Assembly (NCBI GenBank): GCA_013397115.1
Contig: VWZW01002569.1
Coordinates: 2,881,660 to 2,945,659, forward strand
Reading direction: 5' to 3'
From: Edolisoma coerulescens
Lineage: Eukaryota; Chordata; Aves; Passeriformes; Campephagidae
DNA length: 64,000 nt
Shown here one piece after another: positions 1-48,572 of the stretch. The stretch's first letter is position 1; every line of letters begins with the position of its first letter. The notes under the pieces were generated by a model, which worked only from the letters and a program-made list of their open reading frames with translations, ran no database searches and was not told the origin of the DNA. Both the position numbers and the translations under genes were made by a program.

Positions 1-1679
1 CTGCGAAATTTGAAGGTGTGAACTGTGAGATTCAAAGGCTGACCCTGTACCAGGAAAAATACTTTATCTGTTGGTGTTTAGGCTATTTAAAGTAAAACTT
101 TCCAAGTGTGGTATCTTGATGCACACAAACATCCAGTAGAAAAATGATCTATGTGATAAACACTGTGTATTATTATTAGTCTTTCACCTTGAAAATACAT
201 ACAGGGCTTTCTTTCATCCTTCTTGACAAGTTTTTTTCAGCTTTGTTTCTTTGTCCTCAAGCTGGTAAAAAGTTCAGTTTGGAGGTAGGGAAGAAAAATC
301 TAGACTTTTAAATATAAGAAATCCTTTTTTTTGTTTTTTTTTTATATATTCTTTGTGTGTATTTTCAAAAGCAAACAGTATTTTACTCTCTATCACCAAA
401 GAAGCTGGTGTCCAGGTGCCTAAAATGTGCTATTCTGCCTCTGCATGGGCTGCACTAACCTGTCAGTGGTTTGCTGCAGTGTCACATCCAAAATACACTA
501 TTATTGCATTAAAAAAAGAGAGAAGTATTAGTAACAAGTGCTTTATGTGACGTATCACAATATCTGCTTTACTGTACTTATGTGGAATTAGCTGAATAAT
601 TCCTGGTCACCCCTTTCGCCTGCTTTTGATAGGGTCAGTTGAGGCCCAAGGCAGGTGGCAAGTCAGGGCAGACTGAGGAAGTAAAAGCAGCCCCTTCCTA
701 GCCTGCTGGATATTTTTGGCTTTTACGATAAGACTCATCGCTGTTTCTTCTGCTCTGACTTACTGAGTTAGGAGCGTAGTCTGTCATTTAAACAAAATAA
801 AAACCCAGCTCCAAAACAACAGAAAGCCCCAAGATCTGATCCAGAAAGCAATTAAGGTGATTTTAAGGAAACTTTTGCAGCATAAAGTATCTGTCTGAGG
901 GGCCCAAATGTTCATGGGAAAGACCTCAGGAGGTAGTCTTGTCCAGCCCTTTGCTCAGAGCAGGCCCCCACAACTCGGGTTGCTCATGGCCGTACTCAAG
1001 TGAGTTTTGGCTGTATGCAAGGAAGGAGATTCTGCAGCCTTTGGGACAGCCTGTTCTGGTGCTTAGCCACTTCATTGTTTTAAAAAACAAACCTTGCCTA
1101 ATTTTTTTTTGCCTGCATTGCAACAAGTTTTTTGCCTTCCGTCTTAATCACTGTGCGCTTTCCAGAAGATTCTGCCCCTCTCTTCTCTGCCTCTCCAGAG
1201 AGTAGCTGCAAACAGCAGTAAAATCTCTACGGAGTCTCCTTCAGTTTGAAGGGTGAAAGGGAAGGACCCTCAGCATTCAGTGCCTGGCTCTTTACCAGAA
1301 TTGTACAAAAGAAACTGTATCTAAACAGGTTTGAGCTCGCAGATTGATCCAGTCCCCTGATTCCCAGGTCAAGCTGAATTCACTGATCAAACTGTGTGAT
1401 GTGAAGTGTGAATGCCTCTTGTTCCTGCAGTCTGCTGCCAGCTGGCGCTGCCTGAAACCTCAGGGCTACTTCAGCAGAGAACTGGGCTGGAAATCACACA
1501 GACCACGGCTCTTACCAGATAAAGGTACTCGTGGCTATGTCTGTCTTTCTGAATTCTTGTTCTCGCTTCAGTGACTTCTGTACTCAAACAAAACCAAAAG
1601 TAAAGATGACATTTTAAATGGTGTATTGTTAGATTGGTGTTGACCAATCCAGTTGCATCAAATGAGGTTTAGATTGGAT

Positions 1680-1884
1680 ATTAGGATTATTTTATTCACT
1701 GAAAGGGTGGTCAAGCATTGGAATTGCCCAGGAAGGTGGATGAGTAACTATCCCTGGAAGTGTTTAAAAGATATGTAGGTGTGGCACTTAGGGACAGGGT
1801 TTAATGGTGGACTTGGCAGTGCCAGGTTAACAGCTGGACTCAGTGATCTTAGGTATTTTCCAACCTAAAGAATTCTATGACTAT
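1680..1884 (+). mobile_element. CR1 LINE 3' fragment
   Basis: It matches the usual bird CR1 3' end: a GGTGGTCAAGCATTGGAATTG-like start, then GTGTGGCACTTAGGGACA and GGACTTGGCAGTG, and a terminus near CCAACCTAAAGAATTCTATGA. 5'-truncated, about 200 bp, sense to SLC9A7, non-coding. Confidence 0.85.
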
Positions 1885-4344
1885 GTCTGAAATGTAATAT
1901 TTTTCATTATCAATAGTAATTTGTTTCAGAAGGGACAAAATATTCCCAGGTTTTAATGCTTCATTTCCAGTAAGATATTCTTTGTGTACAACCTGCATGA
2001 TCAGCAAGCTGCTGGCATAAATGCTCTCTCTGTTAAAAGTGAGAATGCAAGTCACGCATACAGGGTATTATTAGTTTTTGAGATTATCCTTCCTAAGAGT
2101 CCTTGAGTAATGATGTAAACTTGCCCTTGCAGTAGTTACCATAACCCAAAACTTTGAAAGTAAGGCGCTTCTCAAATTTTGAAGTATTTGTATCCATTTA
2201 CAACTTCTTCTCCCTTGTGACAGCCTTCCAATAGAAGGCAGTGCTGGATTTATTTGGCCTAGAGGTTATCTTTTTGAAGAGGTAGAGTGTTCTTATGCAG
2301 TCAGAAAAATATTTGCTGTCTTGATCCAGGTTCTCCATAAACACTTCAGGAGTGATCCCTCAGGTAGGAGAAACACAGAGTTTATGTACTGATTCTTCTG
2401 CATCTGTTCCTAGATTCCAGCAACCATTCCTTGCTTCCAAATAAACAGCAGAGCTATACTGAATTTATGCTTATGTTAACAGCCTAGAAGTAAGTCTTAG
2501 TCTAGGCTTGTCCTTTGAAAAATTCTAGGTGCCTCTCTCTATTCTGTTTTTGTTCTCCAGCTGCAACTCTGATATTTCAGAAATGGTTGAAATCAAGTAT
2601 CCAGAGAGAATTAGAGAGGTTGCCCTGGTCTTCTGTGTAACACTTAATGGCAGACAGCTTAGGAGGGCATCCTTTCTGAGGCTATCAATCAGGCAGTTTG
2701 TTCTGCCTGAAAAGCATTTGGGAGTACATTAGTTTTTTGTGATCTTGGGGGGCTGACTGAGCTGTCTGAGCTTTATTAATGTTGTTTTATCAAGTGAGAT
2801 GGGATGTAGAAATCACATAGCAAGTCCAGTAACTTTTTAGCATGTAAAAGATGCGATGTTCATTGGAAAACTGAAAATTCTTCCATATAGTTTTCTGTGA
2901 AGACTTCAAATTTTTTTTGAAAAAAAACCAACTTCTAATGACTTCTGTCAAATGTGTGCTTTAATGTTTCACTTTAATGTTCAAAACCTGTTGGTTTGGG
3001 ACTACGATGTATATAGCAGTATGCCTGTACCTTTGTAAAGTCAGGGAGCTTTCCATTCTTCTAATTCATCTTTTGAACTAACAAATGTCTAGTATTTTGT
3101 TAATGAAGCTGGCCATGGAATTTGTGTGTCTTCCTTGGGCCCCTTTTGTTTTCATACATGTTTCCTTTAATGACTGAGCTGTGGTAGCTTTACCCACTTG
3201 ACTGCTTCTGACAGCCTTTTGCCTCAACAAAGGCACCTGGTCCAGGAGCACCTGCTGCAAGACAGCACCCTGACAGCAGGGACCACGAGTTCCTAAACTG
3301 CATGGTCCTCAGTGCAAAAAACTCATTCATTTTGGTGTTTTATCAATAGGAAGTGTATGAAAATTCCCTGTATCTGCGTTACTGGGCCATGTGGTAGTGA
3401 GGATATGGGATAGAATGTTTCACTTCAAATGCTAAGTACTAGTTATGAGTGTAATTGTCATGTAATTGGTATATTTTATTATGGAGGAAAATGTGTAAGT
3501 AGATTATATCCAGTTATGTAGCGCAATCCCCTCCTGCTCTCAGGTTTCTCTTCCTAATGCAATAGTAATGGGGTTTCCCATCTGCTTTTGCAATGCATTC
3601 ACTTGGGACAGTCTCTGACCCTAAGAAGCTATTACATCTACCAGTGTCCTCCTCTCTATTCTCAGATGAGTAGCAGTATAGAATTGGCTTTGTGCCACAG
3701 CTGTGTATAAGCTCATCTGTACAGTTTTCTTTCTGCATTCTGATTTACTACAGGATTTCTGGCTGATGCTGGTTAGATCAGTTTTTACCACAATCAGTCT
3801 TTCTGATGTGTTCTGTGACCATAGCTCTTCCTAGCTGTGAGCAGGTGAGAGCAGCAGAAAGCTTAGGCTGCTTGCCTGTCTAGGTTGGTGAAGGTGTCTG
3901 TAGCCAGAACTCGTAGTGCAAGTGGCTTGGAGGTGACTGGCTGCAACCTGTCACTTTGTGCAGAGCTGTGTTTCTGCCTCATCCATCGTATGTGACTGTA
4001 AAACGCTCAGGTGGTGTTAGGAGATGCTTCTATAAATCTGTGTATTTAAATCGTCAGCATTTGAAATTTCAGTAGATTTATCTTGCTTAGGGCATTTCTT
4101 CCCCTGTGTTCTCTCTGAATATGTACTTCCCTTTTCTAAATAAAACGTATTTAATATTCCAGTTACTTTGGAATATCATTGTTGCTGTTCTGTTCTCTTG
4201 GTCTTAGAGAAGGAAGGCTGGAGATGAGCCTCCCACTAGTGTCACAGCTGCTACCTGCTGTGACAGGTACCTTGCACTAAAACAGTTTTGTCACTATGGA
4301 CTTGAAGAGAATGGGGTGTGTTCCTTTGGTTGGCTTTTTGGGGG

Positions 4345-5728
4345 CACAGTTTGGTTACTCTTTGCACTATGCCATAACGAAAAATCTATTTGGGTTTTTT
4401 GTTGTATGTGGTACATTTTTTGTTTTGTTTTGTTTTACCTCATTTATTTTCTGGTTATTACCTGTCAGCTTCATTTGCTATATGGGGAAACTATGGGTGC
4501 AGAGGCGGAGTCACAGGGAGCAAAACCAACATTGACTACTGACTTGTCAACAAAAGCATCAAACATCCATCTTCATCTTGCCATTGTCTGGAATAAGGAT
4601 TAAATTGCCCATCATCCTAAGGCAACAGGGGAGCCTTCAGTAAGTGGGTATCAATTTGTTTACTTACCAGACAAAAACCTGTTTTGACTGTTCTTATATG
4701 TTCTCTCTGCAGAAGTTCTTTTCTTAGTACATTGTAACAGGAATGGTGCTCTGTTAAAACTTTGTGCTTCTCCAGCCCCCTGGCATTAAGTTACGAATTA
4801 CTTTTGTCACTGTGGCTGATGCATTTGTTATTGATAGTGTTTTCTGGTTGGATGTTTTCTGCTGGCTAAGTATTATGTTCCTGAATCATGGATCTCTTAG
4901 GATTGCTCATTTATACCTTATTTTATTTTTGTTTATGTGAAATGTGGAAAATGCTTGCAAATGACGTGTAGTGGCTTCTTTGTGCATGTCATCTGACTTT
5001 TAGTTTTAAAGTTTGTGGAGTACAGAGAAGATTGTGCAATGGGCACTGTTTGCTTGCCTAGAATTGTGAGACTAAAAACTGCATCCTTGCTGCAGCCATA
5101 AAATAGTATGGCAAACATTATCATTCCAGATCAGTTATGGTCACATGTTCCCAGCAGTCATTGTTTTCTGGCAATAGTGTGTTTGCTTGGTTTTGTCCTG
5201 AGGCAGGTGAAATGTGTTTGATGTGTCCTAATGTTCAGCCTCTCATGTGACTGGGGTTTACACTTTTGAGATGTGAATGAGGGTGAGGAATGGAACAAAA
5301 TGGAACCTTTTGTTTGTCGCTTCAGTCAGCTACCAGATTCTTCAAATTCATTGGTGGTTTTGTTGTGCTCAGGGCCTCTCTTCCTCTGCAGAAAAATTAT
5401 AGTAACAATTCACTTCAACCTGTCTATGATGCACATCTGCTTGTAAAGTTCATGCATGATCCCTTGGATGTCGTTTGAAACTCGTAAAGGTGCAGGAGTA
5501 GCAAATCCGCCTCACGGATTTTTACCTCTCTTCCAGGACTCATAGTTGGGGTGATCTTGAGATATGGGACTCCCTCCACGAGTGGCCATGACAAACCATT
5601 CAGCTGCTCACAGGAGGACAGGCCCTTCACCACCCTGCTGGTCAACGTCAGCGGCAAGTTCTTCGAGTACACGCTCAAAGGGGAAATAAGCCCTGGGAAG
5701 ATCCACAACGTGGAGCAAAATGACATGC
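4345..5728. repeat. First copy of a 1384-bp duplication
   Basis: It shows the same sequence as 6111-7494 wherever compared, at a constant offset of 1766. It contains the end of intron 1 and most of exon 2 and stops at the N at 5729. Confidence 0.95.
5537..5728 (+). pseudogene. SLC9A7: Duplicated, truncated copy of SLC9A7 exon 2
   Basis: This is a copy of 7303-7494, offset 1766 bases, with no difference seen. The acceptor is present, but the sequence runs into the N at 5729 before the last eight coding bases and before any donor site. What follows the N is a copy of intron 2 sequence (7821 onwards). It cannot be spliced as an exon as written. The identity and the N at the break point to false duplication in assembly rather than a real second exon. 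Confidence 0.85.
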
Positions 5729-5729
5729 N
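5729..5729. other. Assembly gap or undetermined base (N)
   Basis: A single N where exon 2 of the first copy is joined to a distant part of intron 2. It marks a contig join rather than a sequenced base. Confidence 0.9.
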
Positions 5730-6109
5730 AATATAAAATAGAAATATAAATAATAAAAATAAGTCTTATGCTGCTTTGTATAAATGCAATATAAGGAAAG
5801 GGATAATTTCTTAGTGAAAAGTGATTGTTCCTTGTTGTTTGGTTTGGTTTTTTTTCCCTAGGGTTTTAAAATCTGTTTATTGTCAGGACATACTTACTAC
5901 TTCCACCCCCATAAACCACCAAATGAGACAGTCTGGTGTTGGAAGTGAAATTCACCTATCAGCCATTATTCAGATGCGTTACTTGGCTTTTTATTCAGTG
6001 TCAGGAATTAATCACCTTTTGTGTGTATCAAAGCTATACTTTGAAGTATAGGATTGTGATGTAAAAATACTTTTTTCTGCAGACTATGAAGAGAGCTTAG
6101 CTGTCTATT
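5730..6109. repeat. Displaced copy of 380 bp of intron 2
   Basis: It shows the same sequence as 7821-8200 (offset 2091) and is bounded by single N bases at 5729 and 6110. The 326 bp that separate the two blocks in the second copy (7495-7820), ending in an AT-rich tandem tract, are missing here. Confidence 0.95.
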
Positions 6110-6110
6110 N
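6110..6110. other. Assembly gap or undetermined base (N)
   Basis: A single N where the intron 2 block is joined back to the start of the duplicated intron 1 block. Confidence 0.9.
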
Positions 6111-7302
6111 CACAGTTTGGTTACTCTTTGCACTATGCCATAACGAAAAATCTATTTGGGTTTTTTGTTGTATGTGGTACATTTTTTGTTTTGTTTTGTT
6201 TTACCTCATTTATTTTCTGGTTATTACCTGTCAGCTTCATTTGCTATATGGGGAAACTATGGGTGCAGAGGCGGAGTCACAGGGAGCAAAACCAACATTG
6301 ACTACTGACTTGTCAACAAAAGCATCAAACATCCATCTTCATCTTGCCATTGTCTGGAATAAGGATTAAATTGCCCATCATCCTAAGGCAACAGGGGAGC
6401 CTTCAGTAAGTGGGTATCAATTTGTTTACTTACCAGACAAAAACCTGTTTTGACTGTTCTTATATGTTCTCTCTGCAGAAGTTCTTTTCTTAGTACATTG
6501 TAACAGGAATGGTGCTCTGTTAAAACTTTGTGCTTCTCCAGCCCCCTGGCATTAAGTTACGAATTACTTTTGTCACTGTGGCTGATGCATTTGTTATTGA
6601 TAGTGTTTTCTGGTTGGATGTTTTCTGCTGGCTAAGTATTATGTTCCTGAATCATGGATCTCTTAGGATTGCTCATTTATACCTTATTTTATTTTTGTTT
6701 ATGTGAAATGTGGAAAATGCTTGCAAATGACGTGTAGTGGCTTCTTTGTGCATGTCATCTGACTTTTAGTTTTAAAGTTTGTGGAGTACAGAGAAGATTG
6801 TGCAATGGGCACTGTTTGCTTGCCTAGAATTGTGAGACTAAAAACTGCATCCTTGCTGCAGCCATAAAATAGTATGGCAAACATTATCATTCCAGATCAG
6901 TTATGGTCACATGTTCCCAGCAGTCATTGTTTTCTGGCAATAGTGTGTTTGCTTGGTTTTGTCCTGAGGCAGGTGAAATGTGTTTGATGTGTCCTAATGT
7001 TCAGCCTCTCATGTGACTGGGGTTTACACTTTTGAGATGTGAATGAGGGTGAGGAATGGAACAAAATGGAACCTTTTGTTTGTCGCTTCAGTCAGCTACC
7101 AGATTCTTCAAATTCATTGGTGGTTTTGTTGTGCTCAGGGCCTCTCTTCCTCTGCAGAAAAATTATAGTAACAATTCACTTCAACCTGTCTATGATGCAC
7201 ATCTGCTTGTAAAGTTCATGCATGATCCCTTGGATGTCGTTTGAAACTCGTAAAGGTGCAGGAGTAGCAAATCCGCCTCACGGATTTTTACCTCTCTTCC
7301 AG

Positions 7303-43315
<36,013 letters not shown>

Positions 43316-45019
43316 TTACTGACTCAGTAAAAATAACTCTTGCTCTGTGAATGGATCAAGGAAGACTGCAGGCCACTGTGTCACTTGAGGTGGGGGTGTT
43401 TATTTAAACAAGTTAACATGCATAAGTGGTTTTACTAGGGTCTGAAGATGTCACCTATTTTTTACTCAAGATGCTGACAGTGGGGTTTTCTATGTGTCTG
43501 AAAACAGACAAATGAGAAAACTGGTTGTTCTCCTCTTTCCAACTGCTTATCAAATCCAAGTATAACTAGCACGCTGCAATTGTCTTGTTCAGCTGCAGCA
43601 GCTCTCTCTCTGAAGAGAGGTACATGAAAACGTCATAGAACTGAGCTTGTCTTGGCTTAGCTTGAGAATGTGAAAGGACAACTATAAACTTGATAATAAT
43701 TAAGAGACAAAGAAGATTGTGTGTGTATCTGAATGTGGAGAGATCCACTGTTAACTTCTCTTGTGAGGCTGAGGAAACTCAAGCGAAATGGGACAGTAAA
43801 CATTAGGGCTACAGATGGGTAAATGAAAGACTGGGGAATCTGTTACTGCAAAATGTACTTAATCTATTTCAGGGAAAAAAAGGGAAAAGAAGATTTCTTC
43901 GCTGGCCAGCGCTTTAAATAGGAAGGCAATGGGAGCTACTTGTCCCTTTAGCTTTGGGCAACTTGACTATTACTCTTAGCCTAACTTCTAGTGCCTCAAA
44001 AGAAAAACATCCAGCTTCCTGTGATCTAAGATGTACCTGAAGCTGACATGGGCCTGAAGCCAGGCTCTCTCGGGTAGCAGTCACAAAGTAAAACTTTCTT
44101 TCATATGAAGATAGTTGGAAACTTGGGCAGGGGAAAACAGCAGATAGGAGGAGGGGAGAAAAAAAGAGAGAGATAGAGGCAGTATTGAACTTGCATGGAA
44201 CCAGGAGGTTTCATATTGCTCAGAAGAATCCATGGACTCTGCTTACAGCTCTTGTGTGTGATAAACAGCAAACATCTAATTAAACAGACAAACAAATACT
44301 ACTGTTTTTACCATTTGTGACTATCCTAAAAGAAAGCTGTTTACCCTTGTTCTCTTTCGCAGAGTAGATGTGAAACTTCAGTGGGGCATTGCACAACAGC
44401 ATATAAGCTACAGAAGTGATGAACTGTAGTATCATCTTAAATGTGAAAAGGGAAAAATCTGACTAGTATGTAGCCCACTCACATGTAGGCTAGCTTTAAC
44501 TTATTGCTAAATGCTTTTTAATTTCCAGATGAGGAGATAATCATTGTCTTTGCCAATAGCTGAAAATGTATGCTTTGAAGAGCCTTTCAGCTATTTAAAG
44601 CATGCTAAAATGTGATTTCATTCTCATGTCTCAAAAGATTTATTTTTTTAAAGACTTCTGTGGCCCACTAATGTGGTGTAATATCAGTTTGTCCAAAAAG
44701 TGTGTTTTTCTTGCTGCCATTTCAGTTGTTCCTCTCATAGAATTGTGTGTGAGTAAATACCCACTCTGTTTTTCCTTAACTATTAAACTTATCGGGCTAA
44801 CCTCAGTACGAGAACTTCCTGCTGCAGAGAAACTTTGCAGTAGTGTTGTCTAGTCTGCTTTCTTTCAAGTGTGTTCTCTAATGAGTGATCTCCCTCCCTG
44901 TCTGTCCCTCCAAGGTAAGTTTATAAAGGGTATTGATCTGTAATGACTGTCTCATATTATTAAGAAAAGCGACACAAGGAAACCAGGAGTCTTTTTGTGG
45001 AAAAATTGTAAGACCAATA

Positions 45020-45358
45020 TAGAATCACAGAATATTCACAGTTGGAAGGGACCCACAAGGATCATCGAAGTCCAACTCCCTGCACAGCACCATCCTCAAG
45101 TGTCACACCACGTGCCCAAGAGCACTGTCCAAACACTTCTTGAACTCTGTCAGGCTGGTGCTGTGACCACCTCCCTGGGGAGCTGTTCCAGTGCCCAACC
45201 ACTCTCTGGGTGAAGAACCTTTTTCTAATATCCAACCTAAACTTACCCTTACACAATTTCAGGCCATTCCCTGGGCCCTGTCACTGGTCACTACAGAGAA
45301 GAGATCAGTGGCCCTCCTCTTCCCCTCATGAGGAAGTTGTAGACTGCAAGGAGGGAGC
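45020..45358 (-). mobile_element. CR1 LINE 3' fragment, antisense
   Basis: It starts with AGAATCACAGAATATTCACA, the reverse complement of a CR1 3' end, then GTTGGAAGGGACCCACAAGG, CTCCCTGCACAGCACCATCC, GAACCTTTTTCTAATATCCA and GAGGAAGTTGTAGACTGCAA. About 340 bp, no ORF. It is the same subfamily and orientation as the copy at 60728. Confidence 0.92.
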
Positions 45359-48300
45359 TTTGTTCTTAAGTGTTGCAGAGTAACAAACCCTGATGAAGAT
45401 TGCTGAGCAGAACAACTCCTTTTCAGGTCTGCACATATTTGCACAAAAGAGCCAATTCTCTTCACTTCCCTGGGAGCACAGGCAGTTTATCAGATAAAAC
45501 TGAGGAGACATGAGCAGATCCTATGACTTCCAAGAGCACTGCTACAAACAGGGGCACGACACAGGAATTTTCAGGGTGCTTTCCGTGAGAGGTGTTCCAA
45601 GCGCTGCTGACGCTGGCTCCAGGAGTAGCTCTGATGCTCTGTCTCCGGTTATCTGGAAGGAGGAACACTATGACAAGTGTGTTTACACTGTGTGTTACAT
45701 ATCTACTATGCAATGTAAGCTGGCTTTTCTGATAAGCCTGAACAAGGCTGAAGTATCACATACTTGGTACTTGACCAAGTCTAGCCCTATTCCAAAGATG
45801 CGTGTTTTCTGGCCTATGAAAAGCCAAAAATAATTGTATTTACTTTTACAATGACGGAATTGCCTTTGGGGAAAAGACTGCAGGAATTTTAACTGGAGGA
45901 GAGAAAAAAAATTTCTTTTTTGGCTGAACTTCCAAAGAGCTGATCTGAAGCAAGCAAATAGCAAAGGTTAAAATGACGTCTATCACTAATGAAATGATGG
46001 CTACTATGTTTTACTCCTGGGGAGGGAGGGAAAAATCTCACAGTAGGAGATCTAGCAACCTTAACAGATACTGTGAGCTGCTCATGCTACTTAGGAGGCC
46101 GGATTCTATGATTTTCATCTTCATAATCAGGTTGGCATGGTCCTTCTTGTATAATATCAATTTAACTCTAATTGCAGTCTTTCTTTAGACAGTATTGGTC
46201 AGAAGAGTGAGTTTTAGTCTTATTCTGGACAGTAAATCCCTAGGAACTAATATGTTTCATGTGCCTTTGAAAGAAAGGTTCAGGGTTTCTTTTAACTCTG
46301 AAGCAGCTCCCTGGAATAACATGCTTGACCTCAGCCTTGGCAGGCATGGTGTCTGCTTCTGCACAAGTGTGGGAATGGAATTTGGATACTCTCAAGCCTA
46401 AACTTCATATGCTTTTCTTTAACATTGGGGGAGGACCTTTCTGGGGGAGAAAGCAGAGAAGTTACAGATGCATCAGCAGAGAGTATTCCTCTCCAAAAGT
46501 ACTGAACTCAGGACCCACTGAAACTTTAGAAGAAAGAGAAGATGACCCATGACCAGGAGACACAGACCATCCAGGAGAAAAGCAGCCAGTAACTACCCTG
46601 GACTGGTTATGAACAATCTCGGTCATAACTGGACTTGCAGAAAGTCGGACAAAGCTGCTGAATAGGTTGAACACACTACTCAGTTGAAATCATGTGGATT
46701 AACAAATTCAAATATCCCTGTATTGGAAAATACTCTGTAAGAAGCAGCCCATGCTAACCGTATTTTCAATGCAGAAGCAGAGTCTTGCTTCCCAAGGTTG
46801 GGGGGGAGAGCTTAATATGGTGCAGTGAAAAACCACAGATACTTCTTGGTCGGGAATTTTTGGGAGTGCCATTCTAAAAAATAACTTCCAGTAGAAACAA
46901 GCCTGCAAAGTGAAAGAGGAGGAAAGTGTGGAGGAAACAGTGAATTACAAAGCCAGGAAATGGTTTAAACAGGCAGCTCTAGTGTGGGAACAGCACTATA
47001 AACAATTGCTATTCTTAATCTTGCAGTCCTAAATGCTGAGAAGTTATGTTGGCTTCTGCATACCTTATCTAAAACAAGGGCAGTGGGATAATGCAAAAGT
47101 AACAAAACCACCCCATCCTAACTGATCACAAAATCAAAGGCTTTTACAGGGCAGCACTGACTTGCTTCTACTCCAGAGCAAGGAAAGTAACTATGAATAG
47201 TTTTTTTAAAGTAACCTCACATCATTACTATGTTTTCTTGATTCCAAAATGGCTTTAGTAATTTTGAGAGCAGTTCTATGGTAACATTAGTGTGATAAAC
47301 ATGGATGTGCCTTATGAAACATGCACACATACAAACAGGATGCAAATGCTTGTCTAATATTTGAATCTGTGTTGCAGACTCAAATGACATTTCAGATTTT
47401 CATTTGATACTTGCAACTTATATAAGTTTTTGTTATGGAAATTAAAACAGTTGTGATAAAACAATTGAATATTAGAATCAGTTCAGATTTTCAGGTAATA
47501 AAATGATCTCTCTGGTATGGCTGCTTTATTCAGTCTTCCTCTGGTACTTTCTTGATAATAATCTATTTTGCACTGCCCCACATGGATGTGCTGACATCCA
47601 AAATGCCAGTGGGTTTGAAGCTTTATCTAGGGACTGAATGTTAACTGGAATTATAATTAATTATAATTTATACTGGAATAAAAGACTTTATTTGTTGCCT
47701 GCACTGTCTCTGCCAGGGAACTTGCTAATGGAGAAAGGTATCTGCAGGGAGGGAGAGAAGCCCTGGCTTGTTGAATACCTGCCTAAGCTGCCATGGATAA
47801 AACCAGTGCTCCTCTCAGGTTCTTGTGCAGTAGTACAGAGCCAGAAAGGATTTCCATTGGTGCATGCAAGGGAGCAGCAATCTTTGTCCTAGGAAAATTA
47901 AAAATATTTGGGTTAGTTCTAGCTTTTATTAACATAATACTTTTAAATTTAATTTTCTGAAGCCTCATTTCCTGCAGTTTTTTAACCTTTTGGAGCTTGA
48001 AAATGTCACATATAAACACATTAGATACAGATTTTAAAAAAGAAGGGAGGGAGGTAGAATAGTCAGACTTCACTTTAGTGCCTGAGTACAATTTCAAAGC
48101 TATGCTACATTGCTAACTTATGCAAATTCGATTAATTAAATGGCAATAATTTGAAATGCTGCAATTAAAGGTCGCTTTCCTGCTTCTAATTGAAAAAAAC
48201 CCTCCAGATTTGCATTCCCTCAGAGAAAGTGAATGCCCAACTTAAAAGGGTTTTTCTGCCATGTTAAAATACTTAACTTTAGGCTATGAGAAATAAACTG

Positions 48301-48551
48301 GATTTATTTTTTAACTAGTAAAATCTCTGAAGTTGTTATTACTGAGGCAGGGAGAAGTAGGTCATGCAGTTCCATATCTATGACTTTTGTTTCCAGATTT
48401 TAGTTTAATCAGGGAGGTTATCCTCCCCTGCCTGATTTTGAATTTCAGTCCTAAATTGCTTGGCTTGAATGTCTTGATGTTGACACAGATTAATACCAGA
48501 AAGCAGAATACCAGAAGACATTCTTCTGGATCGCATCAGCCGATTAGTAAT

Positions 48552-48572
48552 AGCTGTTGTGAAACAACAGCT
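48552..48572. repeat. Perfect 9-bp hairpin
   Basis: AGCTGTTGT, a GAA loop, then ACAACAGCT: a perfect inverted repeat. It may be chance in this AT-rich intergenic DNA. Confidence 0.6.

Larger units (their letters stand above)
1..7302 (+). other. SLC9A7 intron 1, 3' part
   Basis: No exon is recognised before 7303; the first exon, with the N-terminus, must lie upstream of the window. The stretch is AT-rich with T-runs, one CR1 fragment (about 1680-1884) and the duplicated block described separately. The short ORFs here have no family resemblance. Confidence 0.8.

Noticed and set aside
1..4300. A search for SLC9A7 exon 1 or a promoter.
   Set aside because: No sequence coding for the expected N-terminal helices ending in GLAMIYG-like residues and no GC-rich promoter region is present.
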